Below are positions 49,046 to 56,014 of a stretch of 64,000 bases of DNA, piece by piece; position 1 is the stretch's first letter, and the number at the start of each line of letters is the position of its first letter. The notes beneath the pieces were generated by a model. The model had not been told where the DNA came from, made no database searches, and saw nothing but the letters and a program-made list of their open reading frames with translations. Position numbers and translations under genes: made by a program. The stretch is taken from NCBI RefSeq assembly GCF_026262505.1, contig NC_067208.1, forward strand, positions 9,619,962 through 9,683,961, read 5' to 3'. This stretch comes from Trichomonas vaginalis G3. Its lineage: Eukaryota; Parabasalia; Trichomonadida; Trichomonadidae.

Positions 49046-49504
49046 TTACATGTCAAATTTCTTCTTCGGTGGAACTGGCTCTGGCTCAGGTTCTTTCTTC
49101 TCTTCTTCTACTTTCTTTTCTTTCTTTTCTCTCTTCTTCTTTTCTGGTGGAGTTATGTCAAATTTCTCAGAACCATATTTTTGTAAAAGTGCTTTGTCAT
49201 TTAATAGCTCTTCTATTCTGTTTTCTATTTCATTTTCAAGAACAGCGCATGTGTCTTCTTTGCATTCTAAGAAGTTTTGTTGGACTTCATCTCTCCAAGA
49301 GGCGTCATCTCTGTCAACAAGTCTGTCATTGACAAATTTTAAGACTTCTCTGCTTAATGTTTTATGGTTCTTGTCATATTCCCAGAAACAGAACTTTAGA
49401 ACAAATTCCCCTTTCTTGTTTACACTATGTAAGATTTTATGGTCGACAGATGTTTTGCTGTCGAAAAGCTTGTCTCGAATATAGATAGCGAAATCGCTAG
49501 ACAT
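49046..49504 (-). CDS. Lys/Glu-rich tailed protein, antisense
   Basis: 152 aa, looks whole. Counterpart of 22800-23255; tail EEEKKEPEPEPVPPKKKFDM differs slightly in repeat number. Tail-to-tail with the preceding gene (16 bp) and 36 bp from the divergent ATPase start. Confidence 0.6.
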   Translation of the reverse strand: MSSDFAIYIRDKLFDSKTSVDHKILHSVNKKGEFVLKFCFWEYDKNHKTLSREVLKFVNDRLVDRDDASWRDEVQQNFLECKEDTCAVLENEIENRIEELLNDKALLQKYGSEKFDITPPEKKKREKKEKKVEEEKKEPEPEPVPPKKKFDM

Positions 49505-49540
49505 TTTCTAAAAGATAAAAATTTTAATTTTTCTAAAAAT

Positions 49541-50416
49541 ATGTTAGAAAAAAAGTTTGCTGACATTGACAAGAAATTTGAGAATGTTTTAAACAAGAAC
49601 AAGAGGAAGTTGGAAAATGCTCAGATAAAACCCATACATGACAAGTTCTTATTTGCTCAGAATGGTATAACAGGTCTAATCGCACCACCTGGGTCGGGTA
49701 AGACTTTCACTTATCTTAAAATGGCTGCACAACAACAAGAACTAGATGAGAAGAACCCATTCTATGAGTTAGTAGTCATTTGTTCGACTTCTGGTCAATT
49801 TGACCAAACCGTCAATTCGTTCAAAGATATTATAAAAAAGTCTAAGTTAGTATGTATAAAAGATACTGAGTTGTTAGATTGGATAAAGAAGTACCAAAGA
49901 AGAGTTTTGAAGTACAATGCTATAAATGAGTATATAAACTCGAAGTTTAAAGACCCAAATGAGGAAATGCAGAGAATATTAGAGAAGAAACACTTCAGAA
50001 ACAAACAGAAAGAGATAGAGTACATTTCGAAGAAATTGCAATCTTACGATTGGAAGACTTACCCTCACAGATGTCTTCTTATCTTAGATGATTTCGCCTC
50101 TCATCCTTTGTTAAAGAACAGAGAACAAGACATGTGTCGAATTCTTAAGAAGCTCAGACACTTTAACATCTCAGTTGTCATTTGTGTACAGACAGCAAAG
50201 AGTTTAAGTAAGGATGTAAAGAGAATACTTACTGATATTATACTTTTCCCCGGATTGTCCGAAGACGATTTCATGGAACTTATGAAAGAGTCCATGGCAG
50301 GTAAGTTTGACAGACATGAACTATGGGAGAAGTACAAAGTCATACAAGACCCTCATACTTCTTTCAGAATTCATATCTACGCAAACAAAGTTCAAATTGT
50401 AAAAAGTCAAGCTTGA
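49541..50416 (+). CDS. FtsK/HerA-type genome packaging ATPase
   Basis: 291 aa from ATG 49541, looks whole, nearly identical to 23292-24167 (IAPPGSGKT, CLLILDDFA). Ends with the TTCAAATTGTAAAAAGTCAA sequence that here runs directly into the residual repeat block, without the 1.55-kb module. Confidence 0.85.
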   Translation: MLEKKFADIDKKFENVLNKNKRKLENAQIKPIHDKFLFAQNGITGLIAPPGSGKTFTYLKMAAQQQELDEKNPFYELVVICSTSGQFDQTVNSFKDIIKKSKLVCIKDTELLDWIKKYQRRVLKYNAINEYINSKFKDPNEEMQRILEKKHFRNKQKEIEYISKKLQSYDWKTYPHRCLLILDDFASHPLLKNREQDMCRILKKLRHFNISVVICVQTAKSLSKDVKRILTDIILFPGLSEDDFMELMKESMAGKFDRHELWEKYKVIQDPHTSFRIHIYANKVQIVKSQA

Positions 50417-50436
50417 AAATGTAAGTGTTTGAGTCT

Positions 50437-50880
50437 TAGTCTGTTGTGGTTCTGCAGCTTTCGGTTCTTCTGGCTTTGGAAGACATTCAGGAAGAGGAAC
50501 GTCAGCCATCCGTTTGTGTCCTGTCGGAAGGAAGGACTTTTCCTGTCGGAAGGAAGAACTTTTCCTGTTGGAAGGAAAAACTTTTCCTGTTGGAAAGAAA
50601 AATTTTTCCTGTCGGAAAGAAAAACTTTTCCTGTCGGAAGGAAAAACTTTTTCTGAAGGTCGGCCAAAAAGTTCTCAATTTTCGAAAATTTGAATGGTTT
50701 ACGGACGGACAACTGGAAAAATTTTTCCTGTCGGAAGGAAAATTTTTTCCTGTAGGAAGGAAAATTTTTTCCTGTAGGAAGGAAAAGTTTTTCCTGTTGG
50801 AAGGAAAAGTTTTTCCTGTTGGAAGGAAAAGTTTTTCCTGTTGGAAGGAAGGACTCGGAATGCCAGAAGGATTTGACAAG
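50437..50880. promoter_or_regulatory. Orphan divergent-promoter repeats
   Basis: About 12 copies of the ~22-bp TTTTCCTGTCGGAAGGAAAA-type unit around the AATTTTCGAAAATT palindrome (about 50678-50691). They are flanked by the N-terminal stubs of the two genes found whole at 26434-27048 and 27311-27670 in Polinton-1. The gene bodies are absent. GTCAAGCTTGAAAAAT recurs at 50919-50934 as the next junction. Confidence 0.7.
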
Positions 50881-50945
50881 ACAATTTACCTTATAGAGCT
50901 ACCTGAGCCATCTTTGGTGTCAAGCTTGAAAAATAAATGGTTCAT

Positions 50946-51827
50946 CTACTCTGCTTGTTTGAAGTTGTCAAAATACTCTGTTATCTTTTCTTTCAGTAAT
51001 GGCAAATCTTCTTTGAATGTAAGAATTGTACAACCTTTCATATCATAGTGTGTTTGAGGTAACGTATCTTGAACTATCTTTTTAACATCTTCATTCGGTG
51101 TCATTGAAATCGGTAAGTTTTCGCGATAGAACCAATTTCTGTCAGATTTGTAAATCTTAGCAAGGTCGTAAAAGCTTTTGTTGTTTCTTCTGACTAAATG
51201 CAACATAACCATATCTCTGTCTTCTTCATCTTCCATCTCTTCAGTGTAAATCATATACTTATAGTTCTTTTCCTTTCCTTTTGGTACCGAACGTGGTATT
51301 CTTTTCTGTATGGTTTTGTCTTTTGCTTCAATGACTTCATCTTTTGCTTCAATGACTTCATCTTTTGCTTGAAGTTTCTTTTCCATCTCTTCACGTTCTT
51401 GTCTATGAATTTCGTCAAGAAGTTTACAAACATACCAAGCATAGCGAGGTGAAGCCCACATTGCAACAGCATTTACTAAAAGTCTATGTACATACCAACC
51501 TCTCAAACCATTTGGCAAATTTTCACGATTTTCATGAGTTTTAGGCGACTGGGTTTTCTTACCTACTCGCTGTTCTTCACGATTTTCAGAAAAAAGTATG
51601 TCTCGCTGTGCTTCGCTCAAAAATTCTTGTGTGCTTTGGTTCCTAAACCAGTCTTTAGGAAGCTTAGTATCTGGAGCAAAACATGCTGTCAAAATACTTT
51701 GCATTTGGTACATGTCATCTTTGACCGAACGAATGAGACGGAGTTGTTTGTTAAACTGAACCCACTCGTATTCTTCACTTATGGCTTCATGAACGATAGC
51801 AGTTGTTGTGTTCTCTGATGTTGACAT
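50946..51827 (-). CDS. KilA-N domain protein with DUF3627-like C-terminus
   Basis: 293 aa from the ATG at 51827; the more distal TTG is not a plausible start. KilA-N pattern: PKDWFRNQSTQEFL, then GLRGWYVHRLLVNAVAMWAS and YAWYVCKLLDEI, followed by tandem AKDEVIE heptads (coiled coil) and a conserved C-terminal domain (KYMIYTEEMEDEEDRDMVML, RRNNKSFYDLAKIYKSDRNW). This domain order occurs in poxvirus, baculovirus and giant-virus proteins. KilA-N binds DNA, so a regulator or DNA-associated factor is likely. It shares its AAATAT-TTTATTTTGTATGTAAAGACAG leader with the next gene. Absent from Polinton-1. Confidence 0.75.
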   Translation of the reverse strand: MSTSENTTTAIVHEAISEEYEWVQFNKQLRLIRSVKDDMYQMQSILTACFAPDTKLPKDWFRNQSTQEFLSEAQRDILFSENREEQRVGKKTQSPKTHENRENLPNGLRGWYVHRLLVNAVAMWASPRYAWYVCKLLDEIHRQEREEMEKKLQAKDEVIEAKDEVIEAKDKTIQKRIPRSVPKGKEKNYKYMIYTEEMEDEEDRDMVMLHLVRRNNKSFYDLAKIYKSDRNWFYRENLPISMTPNEDVKKIVQDTLPQTHYDMKGCTILTFKEDLPLLKEKITEYFDNFKQAE

Positions 51828-51915
51828 ATCTGTCTTTACATACAAAATAAAAAAAATATTTTTTAAAAAACTAGCGTTATTTTCTATCTTTCACAAAAGA
51901 CCAAAAATAAACGCT

Positions 51916-52527
51916 TTACATGTATTTTTCAGCAACTTCGTCAAATAATTTTATAGCTTTGTCGATCTCATCTACTTCAAACGTTTCTTTACCTTTCGTG
52001 GGAGCACCATACAATTTCTCAAACTTTTCAAGTAGTTCTGTTTCAGCAGCTCTCATATCATTCACAAACACAACCTTAACTCTATTGACTGTATTGTCAT
52101 ATCTTTGAGTTATATTAAATGTTCTTCCTATCTTATATCTCTTTGTATTGAAGTCCTTCGGTTTCTGAACGATGTAAAGTAAGCCTTCACTACAACGTTC
52201 CGTATCGAACGAACCATATGTTATGAAATTATATCCAACAACTGGGTCAATCCAGAACAAAACTAGTGGTATAAGACTTTTGTCGATGAGATATGCTGTA
52301 GTTCCATGAAATCTTACCGATATCAAAAGCTCAGGATTTCTTGTCAAAATTTTCTGAGATGAAGCATTTCTAACCCAGTCCTTTGCTCTCTTTCCGGATG
52401 GAGATAAAATGTCTGACAAAGAATATTTTTTGTATTTCTTTGAGTATCTTATGTTTAAATCACCTATTCTAACTATTTTGGTCTCATTGTCTATCTTTTT
52501 AACTGTTTCAAACTCAATGTTTAACAT
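51916..52527 (-). CDS. KilA-N/MSV199-like plus T5orf172 (GIY-YIG-type) protein
   Basis: 203 aa. The N-terminal half (KRAKDWVRNASSQKILTRNP, VRFHGTTAYLIDKSLIPLVL) fits a KilA-N/MSV199-type DNA-binding domain. Residues ~116-190 fit T5orf172/MUG113, a GIY-YIG relative: GLLYIVQ (115-121), YKIGRTFNITQRY (131-143), AAETELLEKFEKLYG (160-174), then KGKETFEV. This fusion is typical of phage and large DNA virus genomes. It could be a site-specific nuclease or a regulator. Leader duplicated from or into the preceding gene. Confidence 0.75.
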   Translation of the reverse strand: MLNIEFETVKKIDNETKIVRIGDLNIRYSKKYKKYSLSDILSPSGKRAKDWVRNASSQKILTRNPELLISVRFHGTTAYLIDKSLIPLVLFWIDPVVGYNFITYGSFDTERCSEGLLYIVQKPKDFNTKRYKIGRTFNITQRYDNTVNRVKVVFVNDMRAAETELLEKFEKLYGAPTKGKETFEVDEIDKAIKLFDEVAEKYM

Positions 52528-52599
52528 TTGCTGTCTTTACATACAAAATAAAAAAAAATATTTAAAAAAAACTAACTTTAATTTTATTTTTTCTATCTT

Positions 52600-52863
52600 G
52601 TATAAAAGATATGATTTCATAGAGTTTTTTTTACGATTTTCATGAGTTTTAGGCGACCCCTGTAAAAATCGGGGTCACATTTTTTCACGATTTTCATGAG
52701 TTTTTTTCACGATTTTCGTACGGAATCTCGTTCCGCGGTTTTCTACCGGTCGCAAACATATGAGGAAATTCATGAAATTTGGTCATTTTACTCAGCAAAA
52801 ATATATTTTAGGGTAGAAGGGTATATCTACCCCGTTTTCTACCCTCATTTCTACCATAACTAT
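52600..52863. repeat. Cassette edge with GGGTAGA word array and CACGATTTTCATGAGTTT repeats
   Basis: ACGATTTTCATGAGTTTT occurs at about 52631, 52687 and in part near 52709. The array 52809-52856 (TTTTAGGGTAGAAGGGTATA, then TCTACCCC and two more inverted CTACC steps) has the same geometry as the GGTGA arrays of Polinton-1. It precedes the 3' end of 52864-53748. Confidence 0.7.
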
Positions 52864-53748
52864 TTACAAGCGTTTTACATGGTATATGTTGTGATGGTTC
52901 ATGACTTTAAACAGTTTTGTAGCTTCTATTTCTTCACGAAGGATATCAAAAGTTTTAACTATGCCGAATGTTTCTTTATATTTCTTCTTGACATCAGATA
53001 GAAGGAAATCGTTAGCAGTTGGATAGTTTTTGTTTAGAAATGTCAACATGTCCATTTTATCTTCTGCTGGTTTCTCTGCTTCTTTCTTTAAGTCAGTATG
53101 GTCGTTTCTCATACGTTCTATCTCTTTGACGGAGTAGTTATATTTCCTCATTGCTGCTTTACATTTAGAACATTGTGAGTTCATTTTTGCGTTATATTCT
53201 GAAATTTGTCCTGCTAAAACAAGTAAGGCGTAGATGGTTTTCTTTAACTCAAAAGTTGCGGGTTTTATCTGTTGGTTCCATACCTTACCTCTTCTATCTT
53301 TATCTCTTATCTGCCATACACACTCAGCAACTAACGAAACAAAGTTGTCGTAGGTCTTAAATTCTTCAGATTTGTATATGTCAATGTCCATGACTTTGTG
53401 GTTGCAATGAAATCCAAGAAACTCATAGTTTACCTTACGTATGAACTTCTTTATTTCAACTGAGTCAGATGGTTTCACTTCTATTTCATCGAATTCAGGA
53501 ATAGTGAGCTTTTGTTGTTGTATTTCAGGAAGTTTAGGTAGATGGTCAATAATATCCTGCATTTCATAAAGATACTGTTCATTTGTTTCATCTTTTGCAC
53601 TACAGTTTAGATCTCCTTGGAGAAGTTCTTGCTTTATCTTCTGGATTTCTGTTTCGAAAGTATATGAAGAAGGAATGAAGCTTTTCATCTCTACTAACAT
53701 AGAAGTTGGGTTCATGACTAACGAGTTTGGTGCTGTTGTTGCTGACAT
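52864..53748 (-). CDS. Accessory cassette protein, whole copy
   Basis: 294 aa, ATG 53748. N-terminal ~85 residues polar/helical (KIKQELLQGDLNCSAKDETN), then FDEIEVKPSDSVEIKKFIRK, GFHCNHKVMD, a CSKCKAAMRKYNYSVKEIER segment with CxxC, and a C-terminal TFGIVKTFDILREEIEATKL...HVKRL. Family not recognised. The same gene sits in a different location in Polinton-1 (24471-25408), also enclosed by inverted word arrays, so it moves as a cassette. Its promoter (GTCCCACCAAAAAATATTTT...GTAAGAAC) is shared with the gene at 54037-54699. Confidence 0.55.
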   Translation of the reverse strand: MSATTAPNSLVMNPTSMLVEMKSFIPSSYTFETEIQKIKQELLQGDLNCSAKDETNEQYLYEMQDIIDHLPKLPEIQQQKLTIPEFDEIEVKPSDSVEIKKFIRKVNYEFLGFHCNHKVMDIDIYKSEEFKTYDNFVSLVAECVWQIRDKDRRGKVWNQQIKPATFELKKTIYALLVLAGQISEYNAKMNSQCSKCKAAMRKYNYSVKEIERMRNDHTDLKKEAEKPAEDKMDMLTFLNKNYPTANDFLLSDVKKKYKETFGIVKTFDILREEIEATKLFKVMNHHNIYHVKRL

Positions 53749-53844
53749 GTTCTTACAATAAAAATAAAAAATATTTTTTGGTGGGACTACCTTTATTTTA
53801 TTTCAGCACAAAATGAACGAGTTTGGTTTAAAATACGGTGGAGC

Positions 53845-53935
53845 CAAAAATGGCTCGACCTCAAAAACAAGCATTTTGTGAAGAATATACCAACCGCCGG
53901 AATTCCGGCGGTTGCTTTTTTTATACAAAATTCAA
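53845..53935 (+). repeat. Palindromic repeat copy 1 (outside a gene)
   Basis: A ~75-bp segment including a 24-bp perfect palindrome centred on CCGGAATTCCGG, flanked by GAAGAATATACCAA and GCTTTTTTTATACAAA. It is inverted relative to the other two copies. Confidence 0.8.
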
Positions 53936-53956
53936 GAGTTTTGTGTGTTTTCTACG

Positions 53957-54017
53957 AGGGTAGAAATGAGGGTAGAAAACGGGGTAGATCTAGCCATCTA
54001 CCCTAAAATATATTTTT
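53957..54017. repeat. GGGTAGA word array, right side of cassette
   Basis: GAGGGTAGAAATGAGGGTAG, AAACGGGGTAGATC, then CATCTACCCTAAAATATATT. Inverted relative to 52809-52856, with the same AT-rich edge (AAAATATATTTT). Confidence 0.75.
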
Positions 54018-54036
54018 GTCGAAAAAAATGGTTCAT

Positions 54037-54699
54037 TTACTCACAATATTTTTGTACAAAACAACCCCAAGCTTTTAACTTCTTTTCTGCAGCTTCTAAT
54101 GCTATCTTAGCGAGTTCATATTCTCTAAATTCTCTCTTTAAATCTTCTTGTTCCCATTGGTCTAGTTCGTATGGAGAATCTCTATAACCAGAACATATCT
54201 CACGTTCATGTTCTATTTGTTTTTCATGCATTTTTCTAACTTCTTCTTCGAACAAAGGTTTTGCATTCTCTGCTGTATCTTCAAGTTCTTCTTCATCTAA
54301 TTTCTCATGAACTTTCTTGTCTATGGAGTCCATAATTTTTCCAACTGCTATACAATATTTTGGAGAGGCCCACATTGCTATATAGTTTACAAGTCTTGGG
54401 TCTACATACGTTCCTCTAACCTGTTTGATTTCATCCGGAATTCCTGCATGAACTTTGTATAAAAAGCAACCGCCGGAATTCCGGCGGTTGGTATATTCTT
54501 CACAAAATGCCTCAAAATACTCTTCCCAGGACTTATTTTCCAACAACTTTCTAAAGTCTTTCCTAAACTGCTGACACATATTTGTTACATTTATATAACC
54601 ATCCTTGTCTCTACGTAAGACTTCAATACCATTGTAAGTGCCTTTTGTGAATGTTTCGCCATTAGATTTGTTCGTGAACGTTTTTGCTTCGACTGTCAT
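54037..54699 (-). CDS. KilA-N domain protein
   Basis: 220 aa from ATG 54699. KilA-N over residues ~18-120: YNGIEVLRRDKDGYINVTNM, FRKLLENKSWEEYFEAF, then GTYVDPRLVNYIAMWASPKY and VGKIMDSI. The C-terminal half is a charged coiled coil (KEFREYELAK-type). The 24-bp GGAATTCC palindrome repeat lies inside the domain in frame (encoding NRRNSGG). Start chosen over a farther GTG. Promoter shared with 52864-53748. Confidence 0.75.
   Translation of the reverse strand: MTVEAKTFTNKSNGETFTKGTYNGIEVLRRDKDGYINVTNMCQQFRKDFRKLLENKSWEEYFEAFCEEYTNRRNSGGCFLYKVHAGIPDEIKQVRGTYVDPRLVNYIAMWASPKYCIAVGKIMDSIDKKVHEKLDEEELEDTAENAKPLFEEEVRKMHEKQIEHEREICSGYRDSPYELDQWEQEDLKREFREYELAKIALEAAEKKLKAWGCFVQKYCE
54455..54530. repeat. 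Palindromic repeat copy 2 (inside the KilA-N gene)
   Basis: GAACTTTGTATAAAAAGCAA, the 24-bp palindrome, then GGTATATTCTTCACAAAATGC. It is in frame with the KilA-N coding sequence. Confidence 0.85.
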
Positions 54700-54744
54700 A
54701 CTGTTCTTACAATAAAAATAAAAAAATATTTTTTGGTGGGACAT

Positions 54745-54957
54745 CGGACATTCGTTTGTGGCTTAACCGTCGGACATTCGTTTGTGGCTTAACCGTCGGA
54801 CCACAACGATGAAAGTCTTGACAAAAACATATACGATAAAATCTATTTCCTGGACTGTTGTCAAAATGTCATGTTGTCACGCTTTTTCAGAGAAGTTAAA
54901 ATGACCGAGTGACCGAGTGACCGAGTGACCTGGTTCCACCTAAAATATATTTTTGTC
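54745..54957. repeat. Tandem repeats and third word array
   Basis: A 26-bp unit CGGACATTCGTTTGTGGCTT+AACCGT is repeated head to tail (54745-54770, 54771-54796). Then three GACCGAGT units (54903-54926) and TGACCTGGTTCCACCTAAAA with the AAAATATATTTTTGTC edge also found at 54004-54019. This is a third cassette-edge variant with a different word. Confidence 0.65.
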
Positions 54958-54984
54958 TATCTTAAGGAAATTCATGGAAATTCA

Positions 54985-55075
54985 CCTGTTGAACTTTGTA
55001 TAAAAAGCAACCGCCGGAATTCCGGCGGTTGGTATATTCTTCATAAAATGCTTGTTTTGAGGTCGAGCCACCTCT
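54985..55075. repeat. Palindromic repeat copy 3
   Basis: GAACTTTGTATAAAAAGCAA, the same 24-bp palindrome, GGTATATTCTTCATAAAATGC and TTGTTTTGAGGTCGAGCCA; the last part also matches copy 1 at 53847-53872. Same orientation as copy 2. Confidence 0.85.
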
Positions 55076-55097
55076 TTTTTCAACCAAAACTCATTTT

Positions 55098-55958
55098 TCA
55101 ATACTTTTTCAGCACTTTTCCGTAGTTGTATATGAAAGACAATTCGAGATAAAAGTCGTAGTATAATGGTATTATATGCTGCACGCCATTTGTTGTGAAC
55201 CAAACTTGAAAGTCAGAGAAACTGTTACTAGGTGGTTCGTAGAATTTAGAAGCAAAGTCATAAAAGTCCTTACCCATACAAAGAAAACTGTTGTTGCTTG
55301 AACTGAAACTTGCATGACATATAACATTTTGAGGGTCGAACACGTTTCTATAAACTGTCAAATCTGCTGGTGGAAGTATAAATTTAAACGGACCGTCAGG
55401 TGGTAATGGTTCGTTCTGGTTTAGTAACCGAAGAAATTGTGCCCAAGAACGTTTGTCCACCCCCCAATATAAAAACTCAGTATCTCTTGGAGGGTTATTT
55501 TCAATCCTTTGAAATGAAACTGTGGAGTTCATCTTATCGTATTCTAGTTTCAGATAGTACGTTCCGTTTAGTAAAGAATGGTATTTTTCTTGAAATTCCC
55601 AGTAGTATTTGTTTATTTGAGTTTGAAAGTCATTTAGAGTTTTTTCAAGACTTTCGTCTGAGCGAATAGTAAAGATTTTCATTTCGTCAAATTTTTCTAT
55701 TAGACCATCAGAGCCTTTATACTGGCCATGAAAATATACCGCAAACATAAACGCGTTAGTTCTATTTGAAAACAAAACTCTTCTAAATCCTATTGCCTTT
55801 GCATCTGAAGGACTTTGAAGCCAGCGAATTGGATAGTTAAACCTGTAAGTACGGGATAAAATTTCTTCATCTGATATAGTCCTACCGGCATTTGTAAAGA
55901 TATAGTCTAACGGTTTTGTATCTGCTACTTTTGTTCTTTGTTTTTCAACCTGAAGCAT
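55098..55958 (-). CDS. Second member of the MLSIEKE variable family
   Basis: 286 aa, ATG 55958, looks whole. Same skeleton as 35450-36297 and 61685-62530: KPLDYIFTNAGR, FNYPIRWLQSPSDAKAIGFR, NVFDPQNVICHASFSSSNNS, FLCMGKDFYDFASKFYEPPS, YYDFYLELSFIYNYGKV. The middle (residues ~70-190) is different again. It lies in the accessory island on the opposite strand from the standard copy. Function unknown; variable middle and conserved ends suggest a recognition module held between fixed attachment parts. Confidence 0.6.
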   Translation of the reverse strand: MLQVEKQRTKVADTKPLDYIFTNAGRTISDEEILSRTYRFNYPIRWLQSPSDAKAIGFRRVLFSNRTNAFMFAVYFHGQYKGSDGLIEKFDEMKIFTIRSDESLEKTLNDFQTQINKYYWEFQEKYHSLLNGTYYLKLEYDKMNSTVSFQRIENNPPRDTEFLYWGVDKRSWAQFLRLLNQNEPLPPDGPFKFILPPADLTVYRNVFDPQNVICHASFSSSNNSFLCMGKDFYDFASKFYEPPSNSFSDFQVWFTTNGVQHIIPLYYDFYLELSFIYNYGKVLKKY

Positions 55959-56014
55959 TTAATATATGTAAAAATATACTGTTTTAAAAATGTTTTATTT
56001 CATGCAATGTTTTA

